Below are positions 54,812 through 63,658 of a DNA stretch of 64,000 nucleotides, in pieces; position 1 is the stretch's first letter; every line of letters begins with the position of its first letter. Source of the stretch: Cronobacter dublinensis subsp. dublinensis LMG 23823 (GTDB taxonomy: Bacteria; Pseudomonadota; Gammaproteobacteria; Enterobacterales; Enterobacteriaceae). The translations under genes were made by a program, and so were the position numbers. Location of the stretch: NCBI RefSeq assembly GCF_001277235.1, contig NZ_CP012266.1, positions 3,720,001 through 3,784,000 of the forward strand, given 5' to 3'. The notes beneath the pieces are model-generated. The model was not told where the DNA came from, did not search any database, and worked only from the letters and a program-made list of their open reading frames with translations.

Positions 54812-55087
54812 ATGAGCAGAACCATTTTTTGTACTTTCCTTCAGCGCGACGCCGAAGGCCAGGATTTCCAGCTCTATCCGGGCGAACTGGGTAAGCGTAT
54901 TTATAACGAAGTCTCAAAGGAAGCCTGGGCGCAGTGGCAGCAGAAGCAAACCATGCTTATCAACGAGAAGAAACTCAACATGATGAACCCGGAGCATCGC
55001 AAGCTGCTGGAGCAGGAAATGGTGAACTTCCTGTTTGAAGGCAAAGAGGTGCACATCGAAGGCTACACGCCGCCGGAACAACAGTAA
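54812..55087 (+). CDS. yggX: YggX, oxidative damage protection / Fe(II) trafficking protein
   Basis: This 91-residue protein starts MSRTIFCTFLQRDAEGQDFQ with the family's Cys7. It protects iron-sulfur enzymes and DNA against oxidative damage; direct iron carriage is proposed. The second of two adjacent ATGs (54812) fits the family. It follows mutY with no gap, which suits shared induction under oxidative stress. Confidence 0.95.
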   Translation: MSRTIFCTFLQRDAEGQDFQLYPGELGKRIYNEVSKEAWAQWQQKQTMLINEKKLNMMNPEHRKLLEQEMVNFLFEGKEVHIEGYTPPEQQ

Positions 55088-55110
55088 GGGCCTCTGGCCC
55101 TTTCATTTAA
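55086..55110 (+). terminator. Hairpin between yggX and mltC
   Basis: AAGGGCC-TCT-GGCCCTT followed by TCATTT forms a short stem at the yggX stop; it may attenuate readthrough into mltC. Confidence 0.6.
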
Positions 55111-55131
55111 CCCAACAGCACGCCCGGAATG

Positions 55132-56214
55132 ATGAAAAAAATATTTGCGCTCGCGTTGATAGCGCCGTTGCTCATCTCCTGTTCCAGTAAAAAAAATGCT
55201 GAAAACGCCTATAACGAGGCCTGGATTAAGGACACCAACGGGTTTGATATTCTGATGGGCCAGTTTGCCCATAACATTGAAAACATCTGGGGATTTAATG
55301 AAGTTTTGATCGCGGGCCCGAAGGATTACGTTAAGTACACCGACCAGTACCAGACCCGCAGCCATATTAACTTCGACGACGGCACCATTACGGTGGAGAC
55401 GATAGCCGGAACCGAACCGGCGGCGCGCCTGCGTCAGGCGATTATTACGACGCTTTTGATGGGCGACGATCCGGGCTCTATCGATCTCTATTCTGACGTT
55501 AACGATATTCAGATCTCCCGCGAGCCCTTCCTCTACGGCCAGGTGGTGGACAACACCGGGCAGCCGATCCGCTGGGAAGGCCGCGCCTCGAAATTCGCCG
55601 ACTACCTGCTGCAAACGCGTCTGAAAAGCCGCAGCAACGGCCTGCGTATTATCTACAGCGTGACCATCAACCTGGTGCCGAACCACCTCGATAAACGCGC
55701 CCATAAATATATCGGTATGGTGCGTCAGGCGTCGCGTAAATATGGCGTGGATGAGGCGTTGATCCTCGCGATTATGCAGACCGAATCGTCCTTTAACCCG
55801 TATGCGGTGAGCCATGCCGACGCGCTCGGGCTGATGCAGGTCGTGCAGCACAGCGCCGGTAAGGATGTCTTCCGTTCGCAGGGTAAATGGGGCACGCCGA
55901 GCCGCAGCTATCTGTTCGATCCGCAGAGCAACATTGATACCGGCACTGCGTATCTCGCGATGCTCGACAATGTGTATCTGGGCGGCATCGCCAACCCGAC
56001 CTCGCGTCGTTACGCCGTTATTACCGCGTACAACGGCGGCGCAGGTAGCGTATTGCGCGTGTTCTCCAGCGATAAAGATCAGGCGGTGAATATCATTAAC
56101 CGCCTGTCGCCAGGGGATGTGTACGAGACGCTTACCACCCGCCATCCGTCAGCGGAATCGCGCCGGTATCTCTATAAAGTGAATACCGCGCAGAAAAGCT
56201 ACCGCCGCAAATAG
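55132..56214 (+). CDS. mltC: MltC, membrane-bound lytic murein transglycosylase C
   Basis: This lipoprotein of 360 residues starts MKKIFALALIAPLLISCSSK, with lipobox LISC. A domain of unknown fold (about 30-190) precedes the SLT domain, whose catalytic Glu lies in MQTESSFNPYAVSHADALGL. It cleaves peptidoglycan to 1,6-anhydromuropeptides at the outer membrane. The second of two Met codons (55132) is taken as start. A REP-like terminator follows. Confidence 0.96.
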   Translation: MKKIFALALIAPLLISCSSKKNAENAYNEAWIKDTNGFDILMGQFAHNIENIWGFNEVLIAGPKDYVKYTDQYQTRSHINFDDGTITVETIAGTEPAARLRQAIITTLLMGDDPGSIDLYSDVNDIQISREPFLYGQVVDNTGQPIRWEGRASKFADYLLQTRLKSRSNGLRIIYSVTINLVPNHLDKRAHKYIGMVRQASRKYGVDEALILAIMQTESSFNPYAVSHADALGLMQVVQHSAGKDVFRSQGKWGTPSRSYLFDPQSNIDTGTAYLAMLDNVYLGGIANPTSRRYAVITAYNGGAGSVLRVFSSDKDQAVNIINRLSPGDVYETLTTRHPSAESRRYLYKVNTAQKSYRRK

Positions 56215-56240
56215 CGCGGCGTAGTGCAGCGCCGTCCCGT

Positions 56241-56272
56241 GGTGGGTGGCGCTGCGCACCCGCCTTTTTTTA
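56241..56272 (+). terminator. REP-like terminator after mltC
   Basis: GGTGGGTG...CGCACCCGCC forms a hairpin with one G-U pair, followed by TTTTTTTAT. The arms match the REP-like units at 49020-49104, here with a U-run added. It also separates mltC from the convergent citG. Confidence 0.8.
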
Positions 56273-56279
56273 TGCCCCA

Positions 56280-57125
56280 TCACGACGGCAACGCCGCCAG
56301 TAGCCAACTCACGGCCAGCAAATCTGCGCTGCCGCCGGGGCTGAGGTTGCGTGCAATCAATGCGCGGTCCATCTCCCGCAGCGCATCCTCGTCCCAGCCG
56401 CGCGCCAGCAGACCGCTCGCATACGCCTGCACGTAGCGCAGCCCCGCAAGCCCGCCGCGTGACGCCAGATTGGTATCGGGGTTAACCGCCATCAGCCGCA
56501 GCAGCGCCTGCTGCAAACCTCGCTCGCCCTGCGCAGGCTGCCAGAACGGCAAAACGTGGCGGCGCACTATCGCAAAACCGCTCTCCGCCTCGCCGCGCGC
56601 GCCTGTGAGACCACACTCGCGATACAGCCGCTCGCCCGCCGTCGCCGCACGTCGCCCGTGCGCCAGCTCGCGCGCCACCATGCCGCGGGTCATCGCGCTC
56701 ACCGTCATGCAGAGCGTGGTTGCGCTCAGCGATTCGCCCTTAGCCGAAAGTCTCCCTGCGGCGGCGCACAGCAGGCCGAGCGAGAAAATACCGCCCTTAT
56801 GCGTGTTTACGCCGCCGGTGGCGCTAAACATCGCCTGTTCGCAGGCGAGCCCCGCCGGGCGCAGGCGCCGCAGCATCTCGCGTTCCGGTTGCCCGGCGTC
56901 CTGCGCGCCCTGCTGGTAAAACACCCGCAGCCACGGCGCGATCGCGTTGATGCTGGCGACAAACAGCGCGTGATCCATATCCCGGTGCGCGCCGCTGTTG
57001 GCGCGGTCCACCAACCCTGGTTTCGGCGTCAGGTTCAGTTCGGCGTACAGCGCCGCCACAGCGAGCAGCGGCACATCGGCCACGCGCGCCGGGCACGTGT
57101 CAGTCGCGGGCAAACCAGTCATCAA
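56280..57125 (-). CDS. citG: CitG, triphosphoribosyl-dephospho-CoA synthase
   Basis: This 281-residue CitG/MdcB-family protein makes the citrate lyase prosthetic group precursor. Family motifs are LNLTPKPGLVDRANSGAH and TGGVNTHKGGIFSLGLL, parallel to MdcB at 3528-4388. It is the last gene of the cit operon, and its 5' end overlaps citX by 26 bp. It is convergent with mltC. Confidence 0.93.
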   Translation of the reverse strand: MMTGLPATDTCPARVADVPLLAVAALYAELNLTPKPGLVDRANSGAHRDMDHALFVASINAIAPWLRVFYQQGAQDAGQPEREMLRRLRPAGLACEQAMFSATGGVNTHKGGIFSLGLLCAAAGRLSAKGESLSATTLCMTVSAMTRGMVARELAHGRRAATAGERLYRECGLTGARGEAESGFAIVRRHVLPFWQPAQGERGLQQALLRLMAVNPDTNLASRGGLAGLRYVQAYASGLLARGWDEDALREMDRALIARNLSPGGSADLLAVSWLLAALPS

Positions 57126-57639
57126 TCATCTTCTCCACGCGCCCGACCACCTCTTCCAGCGGATGACGACGCGAACGGGCGCAGGCGTGAGCCGGTTCGT
57201 CGCACAGCAGGCAGCGCCGCCCCGGACGGTCGAGCGACGCGCGCCCCACCTGGCCCGCCTGCGGACAGTGAACGTCGAAATCCCACAGCCTGCCGAGCGG
57301 GTGCGTCTGCTCAAGCGCCACGCACAGCGCTTTGATTTCGCTCGCCGGGTGCGCGACGCTCCAGAGCGCCGTCGGGCCCGCAGGCGCGTGAAACACTTCG
57401 CGCGCGAGCCACGACCAGCGATGCTGCCACAGCAGCTGATCGCAGGCCTGAACCGCCACCGCGAACGCGTTACGGTAGCGCACGCTGTCTTTCACCGGGC
57501 CGGGCGTCACCAGCGAGAGTGAAATCACCGGCTGGCCGTAGCGGGCAAGCCACGCCTGCTGGCGGCCCGCGCGCGCTTCTTTTGCCGCCAGCAGCTCATC
57601 AAGCGTGACGCCCGGATAAAAGGGCGTATCAATTTCCAT
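57100..57639 (-). CDS. citX: CitX, apo-citrate lyase phosphoribosyl-dephospho-CoA transferase
   Basis: This 179-residue protein starts MEIDTPFYPGVTLDELLAAK. Family segments are VISLSLVTPGPVKDSVRYRN and GRASLDRPGRRCLLCDEPAH. It attaches the prosthetic group to Ser14 of CitD. It lies 3 bp after citF and overlaps citG by 26 bp, so synthase and transferase are tightly coupled. Confidence 0.94.
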   Translation of the reverse strand: MEIDTPFYPGVTLDELLAAKEARAGRQQAWLARYGQPVISLSLVTPGPVKDSVRYRNAFAVAVQACDQLLWQHRWSWLAREVFHAPAGPTALWSVAHPASEIKALCVALEQTHPLGRLWDFDVHCPQAGQVGRASLDRPGRRCLLCDEPAHACARSRRHPLEEVVGRVEKMIDDWFARD

Positions 57640-57642
57640 GCG

Positions 57643-59160
57643 TTACTCCTTAACCTGACGCACCACGTCGATAACGCTGCCATCACGGTAGCGCACCACG
57701 CCAACGATGCGGTCGGTAAATTCAATCGGTTTCGGCTCGCCGGCGATCGCCACGGCGCGTTCGCACAGCGCGTGGATATCAACGACGTTAAGCCCCGCCG
57801 CGACCAGCCGCTCGCGCACCTCAGGCCGCGCCGGATTGACCGCAATGCCGTGATCGGTGACCAGCACGTCGATGCTCTCGCCCGGCGTCAGGCGGGTCGT
57901 GACGCGTTTCACGACCGTCGGAATGCGGCTGCGCAACAGCGGCGCCACCACGATGGTGAGATTCGCCGCCGCGGCCACGTCGCAGTGCCCGCCGGAGGCG
58001 CCGCGCATCACGCCGTCGGAGCCGGTAATCACGTTGACGTTAAACCCGACGTCAATTTCCAGCGCGCTCAGGATAACCACGTCGAGCTTGTCGCAGCAGG
58101 CCGCTTTGCTGGCGGGGCTTGCGTAAACGTTGGTGGAGATTTCGATATGCTTCGGGTTACGCGCGAGCGACGCCGCCGCCTGGCTGTCAAAGCACTGGGT
58201 GTCGAGCAGGACGTCGATCAGCCCTTTTTCATGCAGATCCACCAGGCTGCCGGTAATGCCGCCGAGCGCGAAGCGCGCCTTCACGCCGCGGCGCGCCATT
58301 TTCTCCCCAAGAAACCGCGTGCAGGCGGTAGATGCCGCGCCAGAGCCGGTCTGCATCGAGAAGCCCTCGTTGAAATAGCCGGAGTGCTCGATAACATCTG
58401 CGGCGTAGCGGGCAATCATCAGCTCGCGGGGGTTACTGGTGACGCGCGCCGCCCCCACGCTTATCTTCGCCGGGTCGCCCACGCTCTCCACCGGCACCAC
58501 AAAATCCACGCGATCCTGCGACAGGCTCGCGGGCATGTTCGGGTAAGGCACCAGCGTTTCGGTCAGCAGCACGACGTTACGGGCGAACTGTGCGTCCACC
58601 ATCGCGTAGCCGAGCGAGCCGCAGCAGGATTTGCCGTGGCTGCCGTTGGCGTTGCCGAATTCGTCGCTGCACGGTACGCCGAGAAACGCCACGTCAATCG
58701 TCAGCTCGCCATCCTGCAACAGCTTGACGCGCCCGCCGTGGGAGTGGATCTGCACCGGCTCGGCCATCAGCCCGTGAGAGATGGCATCCGCCAGCCTGCC
58801 GCGCATGCCAGAGGTGTAAATCCGCGTGATGACGCCGCTTTCAATATGCTCGATGAGCGGATCGTTGCAGGTCATCAGCGAGCTGGACGCCAGCGTCAGG
58901 TTTTTAAAGCCCATCTGCGCGAGCGTCGCCACCACCTGGTTAATCACCCGGTCGCCTTCGCGAAACGCGTGGTGGAATGAAATCGTCATTCCGTCGCGCA
59001 GGCCGCTTTTTCGCACCGCCTCTTCCAGCGACGCGCAGAGTTTGCGGGCGTGTTTGCATTCATCGTCCGCCAGCCACGGCGTGGCGGTATGGGCGGTGTC
59101 GAACGGCGTCAGGTCGCGCAGGTGCGGAAACTGCACGTGCAAAAGTTCTGTCTGGTTCAT
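57643..59160 (-). CDS. citF: CitF, citrate lyase alpha subunit (citrate:acetyl-ACP transferase)
   Basis: This 505-residue subunit starts MNQTELLHVQFPHLRDLTPF. The start at 59160 lies 10 bp after citE; upstream in-frame sequence overlaps citE. It swaps citrate for acetate on the CitD thioester, the first step of cleavage. Recognisable family segments are GSHGKSCCGSLGYAMVDAQF and TGSGAASTACTRFLGEKMAR. Confidence 0.95.
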   Translation of the reverse strand: MNQTELLHVQFPHLRDLTPFDTAHTATPWLADDECKHARKLCASLEEAVRKSGLRDGMTISFHHAFREGDRVINQVVATLAQMGFKNLTLASSSLMTCNDPLIEHIESGVITRIYTSGMRGRLADAISHGLMAEPVQIHSHGGRVKLLQDGELTIDVAFLGVPCSDEFGNANGSHGKSCCGSLGYAMVDAQFARNVVLLTETLVPYPNMPASLSQDRVDFVVPVESVGDPAKISVGAARVTSNPRELMIARYAADVIEHSGYFNEGFSMQTGSGAASTACTRFLGEKMARRGVKARFALGGITGSLVDLHEKGLIDVLLDTQCFDSQAAASLARNPKHIEISTNVYASPASKAACCDKLDVVILSALEIDVGFNVNVITGSDGVMRGASGGHCDVAAAANLTIVVAPLLRSRIPTVVKRVTTRLTPGESIDVLVTDHGIAVNPARPEVRERLVAAGLNVVDIHALCERAVAIAGEPKPIEFTDRIVGVVRYRDGSVIDVVRQVKE

Positions 59161-59170
59161 GGTTCTCTCC

Positions 59171-60046
59171 TTAACGGCGCACGCCGGAGGCCGCGGCGCG
59201 TTCCAGCACCACCTGCGCATGGTTGATAATCGGCGCGTCAATCATCTTGCCGTTGAGCGACACCACACCCAGCCCGTTGCGCTCGCCCTCTTCGGCAGCG
59301 GCAATCACGCGGCGGGCGTAATCCACTTCGTCTTGTGTTGGCGCGTAGGCGTTATGCAGCAGATCTATCTGGCGCGGGTTTATCAGCGATTTGCCGTTAA
59401 AGCCCATCTTGCGGATAAGCTCGACCTCTTTTAAGAAACCCGCTTCGTCATTGACGTCAGACCACACCACGTCGAACGCATCTATCCCGGCGGCGCGCGC
59501 CGCATGGAGCACCGCGCAGCGGGCATAGAAGAGTTCGGTGCCGTCGCCGCGCTCGGTCTGCATATCCATCACGTAGTCGAACGCCGCGAGCGCAATGCCG
59601 ATAAGCCGCGGCGAGCTGCGGGCGATCGCCACCGCGTTGATAACGCCCACCGCCGACTCAATGGCCGCCATGATGCGCGTCGAGCCCGGCGCACGCCCGC
59701 ATTCGCGCTCGATGCGCGCCAGATGACCTTCCAGCTCGTCGATATCGTCCGGGGAGTCGGTTTTCGGCAGGCGGATCACGTCCACGCCTGCGCGCACCGC
59801 CGCGTCGAGATCCGCCAGCCCGAACGGCGTGCTGAGCGGATTAATACGCACCACGGTTTCAATCTCCCGGTACATCGGATGTTGCAGGGCGTGGAAGACC
59901 AACAGGCGCGCAGTGTCTTTTTCGCGCAGCGCCACGGCGTCTTCGAGATCGAACATGATGGAATCGGGGCGGTAGATAAACGCGGTGGAGAGCATGGCGG
60001 CGTTAGCGCCGGGTAAAAACAGCATACTGCGGCGAAGTTTGCTCAT
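59171..60046 (-). CDS. citE: CitE, citrate lyase beta subunit (citryl-ACP lyase)
   Basis: This 291-residue HpcH/HpaI aldolase-fold protein starts MSKLRRSMLFLPGANAAMLS. It cleaves citryl-S-ACP to oxaloacetate and acetyl-S-ACP using Mg. Conserved segments are SIMFDLEDAVALREKDTAR and INPLSTPFGLADLDAAVRAG. It overlaps the citD stop by 4 bp (ATGA). Confidence 0.95.
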   Translation of the reverse strand: MSKLRRSMLFLPGANAAMLSTAFIYRPDSIMFDLEDAVALREKDTARLLVFHALQHPMYREIETVVRINPLSTPFGLADLDAAVRAGVDVIRLPKTDSPDDIDELEGHLARIERECGRAPGSTRIMAAIESAVGVINAVAIARSSPRLIGIALAAFDYVMDMQTERGDGTELFYARCAVLHAARAAGIDAFDVVWSDVNDEAGFLKEVELIRKMGFNGKSLINPRQIDLLHNAYAPTQDEVDYARRVIAAAEEGERNGLGVVSLNGKMIDAPIINHAQVVLERAAASGVRR

Positions 60047-60336
60047 TTGAGTGCCTCCCAGCGCAGCGGCTGCGCCTCACAGGCGCGCAGAATGGCGCTT
60101 TGCAGCCGGGCGCGGATCACGCAGTCGAGCGCGCCTTTATCCTCAATAATCACCAGTCCTTCGTCTACGTCCATCGCCGCGAGCGTCTCTTGCACTACGC
60201 GGCGGATCTGGTCGCCGAACTGCTTTATCACATCGCTGTAGATTTCAATCTCCAGCTCGCCCGCCGCCGGGGCGATTTTTACCATCAGGTCGCTGGACTC
60301 GGCGGTCCCCGCCAGCGCCTCCTTGACTATCTTCAT
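60043..60336 (-). CDS. citD: CitD, citrate lyase acyl carrier protein (gamma subunit)
   Basis: This 97-residue protein starts MKIVKEALAGTAESSDLMVK; Ser14 is the expected attachment site of the triphosphoribosyl-dephospho-CoA arm. The start at 60336 is chosen by family match; the longer frame overlaps citC. It lies 25 bp after citC and overlaps citE by 4 bp. Confidence 0.95.
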   Translation of the reverse strand: MKIVKEALAGTAESSDLMVKIAPAAGELEIEIYSDVIKQFGDQIRRVVQETLAAMDVDEGLVIIEDKGALDCVIRARLQSAILRACEAQPLRWEALK

Positions 60337-60361
60337 TACGGTTGTCCTGTCAGAGAAGAAT

Positions 60362-61393
60362 TCATGCCACTTCGGCGCGATAACTTTGCGCAAGAAGGGT
60401 CCAGGTGCTTTCCGGCACCCGTTCGCGAATCGAAGCAAAGCGCTGCGCCCTGAGCAGGCGGCGCACTTCGGACGCGGAGATAGCCTCGCCCGCCGCGTGG
60501 CTGAGGCGTGGAATTTCGATAACGTCCACCGGCGCGGCGCTCATGGGCGCGCGCTCAAGCCACGCGTGCATCGCCTGGTTATAGGCGCGCGTGACCGGGC
60601 AGAACGGCTCGCTGCCGACGAAGCGCTGCGTAATCCCGAGCGCAGGCGCGATATAACGGCGGAAAATCTGTAAATCCAGCCCGCTCCAGGCCTTATCCAC
60701 CAGCCCGCGCTCCTTGAGGAAATAGCCCGGAAAGGTGGCGCGGGAAATCAGATACGCCGAGCCTTCGTGCACGGTCACGTTCGGCAGATGCGCGACGCCC
60801 GCCCGCACCATCGCGAGCCGTTCGCGGTAAGGGAAAAACGACGCCTCTTCGCGCACCACAAAAAGATGCAGCCAGTCGCTCTCTCTTGCCGCCTGTTCGG
60901 CCAGAAAGCGGTGGCCGAGCGTAAACGGGTTGGCGTTCATCACGACCGCGCCGATGCGCTCGCCGTGCTGTTTCAGTCTGCCAAGCTGCTGGCAGTAACG
61001 GCGAATGCAGGAGGGTGTGTTTTCAAGAAGCGCGGCGATATCGTCGCACTGGGCGAGCGGCCAGAAACCGCAGCGCCGGAAGCGCTCCAGGTGGTACGGA
61101 CGTGTGCAGAGGAACAGATGAAAGTGCCCGAGGCTCATCGCCAGGTTTTCGACCTCCACCAGCAGCCGCGCGCTGAGGTTTTCGCCGCGCCAGCGCTCAT
61201 CCACCGCCACGCCTTTGATGACGTTGCCCGCAAGCCCGGCGCAGCCCGCGATGCCGCCCTGGGCGAGCGCGATAACGACATGCGTGACGTCTTCATCCAT
61301 CCCCAGCTGATGGCTGGCGAGAAACGCGGCGACGCGCGCTTTTTCCTGCGGCTGGCGGGCAAGCGCCACGGTAACCAGTTCCAGAGTGCTCAT
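60362..61393 (-). CDS. citC: CitC, citrate lyase ligase ([citrate (pro-3S)-lyase] ligase)
   Basis: This 343-residue protein acetylates the thiol of the CitD prosthetic group with acetate and ATP, activating the lyase. An N-terminal GNAT-like domain (about 1-120) is followed by an adenylyltransferase domain with VVMNANPFTLGHRFLAEQAA, containing the TxGH-type nucleotide motif. It lies 18 bp after the FAH-family gene and opens the lyase part of the operon. Confidence 0.94.
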   Translation of the reverse strand: MSTLELVTVALARQPQEKARVAAFLASHQLGMDEDVTHVVIALAQGGIAGCAGLAGNVIKGVAVDERWRGENLSARLLVEVENLAMSLGHFHLFLCTRPYHLERFRRCGFWPLAQCDDIAALLENTPSCIRRYCQQLGRLKQHGERIGAVVMNANPFTLGHRFLAEQAARESDWLHLFVVREEASFFPYRERLAMVRAGVAHLPNVTVHEGSAYLISRATFPGYFLKERGLVDKAWSGLDLQIFRRYIAPALGITQRFVGSEPFCPVTRAYNQAMHAWLERAPMSAAPVDVIEIPRLSHAAGEAISASEVRRLLRAQRFASIRERVPESTWTLLAQSYRAEVA

Positions 61394-61411
61394 ACGTCCG
61401 TCCGGCGTCGT

Positions 61412-62275
61412 TTAGTGGGCGGGCGCCGGTTGCGCGACAGGCGCTTCGGCGATCACATTGCACAGATGGCCGATCCGCTCGATCTCCACCTCGATTTTGT
61501 CGCCCGGCTTCATAAACAGCGGCGGCGTGCGTTTTTTACCGACCCCGCCTGGCGATCCGGTGATGATCACATCGCCCGCGCTTAAGCGGGTGAAGGTGCT
61601 GATATATTCGATAAGCTCCGCCACGCCATGGATCATGCTGCGGGTGTTGTCATCCTGCACCATGCGCCCGTTAAGCCAGGTGCGGATGGCGAGCTGGTGC
61701 GGATCGGGAATTTCATCGGCGGTGGTCATCCACGGGCCGAACGCGCCGGTCTGCCGCCAGTTTTTGCCCGCCGTAAACCAGGTGTGCTGCCAGTCGCGCG
61801 CCGAGCCGTCCATGTAGCAGCTGTAGCCCGCCACGTGCGAAAGCGCCGCCTCGCGGGCGATGTTCTCGCCGCCGCGCCCGATAATCACCGCCAGCTCCCC
61901 TTCGTAATCGAACTCGCTGGAGTGGCGCGGTTTGAGCACCGGCGCGTTGTGGCCGGTCTGGGAATCCGGGAAGCGGACAAACAGCGTCGGCGCCGGGTTG
62001 TGCTGGTCAAACTCTTTGCGTTTCTCGGCGTAATTCATGCCCACGCAGAGGATTTTCTCCGGCTGTTCGATTACCGGCAAAAACGTCACGTCGCAAAGCG
62101 CGATATCGGCGGGCGCGGCGGCGTAGCGGCGCGCGTTGTCCAGCGCGTCCTGCGCCAGCAGCGTTTTGAGATCCGCATAATCCGCCCCGAGACGGGAGCC
62201 CAGATCCACTACACCTTTATCCGTGACAATGCCGTAGCTGCGGCGGCCCTGATGGAGATAACTCGCAAGTTTCAT
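61412..62275 (-). CDS. Fumarylacetoacetate hydrolase-family protein in the citrate operon
   Basis: This 287-residue protein starts MKLASYLHQGRRSYGIVTDK. The FAH-fold metal site is visible: Glu125 and Glu127 in FDYEGELAVIIGRG and Asp156 in GYSCYMDGSARDWQH, plus ITGSPGGVGKKRTPPLFMKP. Members hydrolyse or decarboxylate 2-oxo acids; FAHD1-type members decarboxylate oxaloacetate. It sits between the citrate transporter (18-bp gap) and citC (18-bp gap), so action on the citrate lyase product oxaloacetate is a reasonable inference. No biotin-dependent OadGAB decarboxylase is seen nearby. Other FAH reactions (acylpyruvase, hydratase) remain possible. Confidence 0.9.
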   Translation of the reverse strand: MKLASYLHQGRRSYGIVTDKGVVDLGSRLGADYADLKTLLAQDALDNARRYAAAPADIALCDVTFLPVIEQPEKILCVGMNYAEKRKEFDQHNPAPTLFVRFPDSQTGHNAPVLKPRHSSEFDYEGELAVIIGRGGENIAREAALSHVAGYSCYMDGSARDWQHTWFTAGKNWRQTGAFGPWMTTADEIPDPHQLAIRTWLNGRMVQDDNTRSMIHGVAELIEYISTFTRLSAGDVIITGSPGGVGKKRTPPLFMKPGDKIEVEIERIGHLCNVIAEAPVAQPAPAH

Positions 62276-62293
62276 AACAGCATATCCTGATGA

Positions 62294-63658
62294 TTAAACA
62301 AGAAAATTGCCCAGTACCAGCAGGGAGAGCGAGACGTTAATCGCGCCGCCGATGCGAGTGGCTATCTGAGCGAAAGGCATTAAGGTCATGCGGTTGCCCG
62401 CAGTGAGAATGGCGACGTCGCCGGTGCCGCCCTGCCCGCTCTGGCAGCAGGAGACGATGGCGACATCAATCGGGTGCATACCGATTTTCTTGCCGACGAA
62501 AAAGCCCGTCGCCACCAGCGCCGACACGGTGCTGACAATCACCAGCAGGTTATTAAGCGTAAAAGCGTGCATCAGCTCTTCCCACGGGGTGATCGCCACG
62601 CCGACGGCGAAGAGGATCGGGTAGGTCACTGAGGTCTGGAAGAATTTGTAGACCACCTGCGAGCCTTCGAGCAGGCGCGGGGAGACGCCGTGCGCCAGCT
62701 TGATAAAGACCGCGATAAACAGCATGCCCACCGGCGCGGGCAGGCCAATCAGCTTGTGGCCGAGCATACCGAGCATGTAGAGCAGCACCGCCAGCAGCGC
62801 GCCGGAGGCGATAGTGGTGACGTCTGCCTTGCCGCTAAAGGCGGTGGTCAGCGTCTGGGTTTGCGGTTTGTCGCCGCGATCCGGCATCAGTTCGCCTTCG
62901 CCGGTCAGGTGCGGGTAGCGTTTGCCGAGCTGGTTAAGGCAGCCGGCAATAATGATGGCGGTGAGGCTGCCGAGCATGACGATAGGCAGCACGCGGCCCA
63001 GCGCCACGCCCTGATCCATATGCAGCAGCGTCGCGTAACCGATGGAAAGCGGGATAGCCCCTTCGCCCACGCCGCCCGCCATGATAGGCAGGATCAGGAA
63101 GAAGAAAATCTGGAACGGCTCCATGCCGAGCGCGATACCGACGCCCATGCCCACCAGCATGCCGACGATTTCACCGCACAGCATCGGGAAGAAAATACGC
63201 AGAAACCCCTGGATAAGCGTGGTGCGGTTCATGCTCATGATGCTGCCGACGATAATGCAGCAGATGTAGAGATAGAGAATGTTGGTGGATTTATAGAATT
63301 TGGTGGTGGACTCCACGACGACATCCGGCAGCCAGCCGTAATAGACCAGCGCGGAAGGAATGAAAGTGGCGCAAATCGCCGCCGCGCCCATTTTCCCGAC
63401 AACAGGCAGGCGTTTGCCGAACTCGCCGCAGGCGAAGCCGAAGAACGCCAGCGTCGCGACCATCACCACGATGTCGCTCGGCAGCTTGCCGCCGAGGCAG
63501 TCAATGGCGATAAGCGCGCCGGAGAGGATAAACAGCGGCAATGGAACAATCCCGACTTTCCAGGTATCCATGATATGCCACCACTTTTCTTTCAGTGATA
63601 TTTGCTTCGTTGCAGACGGGTTGTGGGGTACAACGTAAGAATCATCGGTTGTGCTCAT
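62294..63658 (-). CDS. 2-Hydroxycarboxylate transporter family protein, likely citrate carrier (CitS/CitW type)
   Basis: This 454-residue inner-membrane protein has the two 2HCT-family GGxG loops: IMAGGVGEGAIPLS and CCQSGQGGTGDVAI. About eleven hydrophobic helices in two halves are visible after a soluble N-terminus. It resembles Klebsiella CitS/CitW; citrate uptake by sodium symport or exchange is inferred from the operon. E. coli uses the unrelated CitT instead. It is the first gene of the cit operon, and a GGAG ribosome site precedes its ATG. Confidence 0.92.
   Translation of the reverse strand: MSTTDDSYVVPHNPSATKQISLKEKWWHIMDTWKVGIVPLPLFILSGALIAIDCLGGKLPSDIVVMVATLAFFGFACGEFGKRLPVVGKMGAAAICATFIPSALVYYGWLPDVVVESTTKFYKSTNILYLYICCIIVGSIMSMNRTTLIQGFLRIFFPMLCGEIVGMLVGMGVGIALGMEPFQIFFFLILPIMAGGVGEGAIPLSIGYATLLHMDQGVALGRVLPIVMLGSLTAIIIAGCLNQLGKRYPHLTGEGELMPDRGDKPQTQTLTTAFSGKADVTTIASGALLAVLLYMLGMLGHKLIGLPAPVGMLFIAVFIKLAHGVSPRLLEGSQVVYKFFQTSVTYPILFAVGVAITPWEELMHAFTLNNLLVIVSTVSALVATGFFVGKKIGMHPIDVAIVSCCQSGQGGTGDVAILTAGNRMTLMPFAQIATRIGGAINVSLSLLVLGNFLV

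Noticed and set aside
55063..56145. A 360-codon open frame on the minus strand over mltC
   Set aside because: It is a shadow of mltC, which has a lipobox and an intact transglycosylase domain.
57772..58980. A 402-codon open frame on the plus strand, antisense to citF
   Set aside because: Its composition is extreme (Arg/His/Ala rich), it has no family resemblance, and citF on the other strand is certain.
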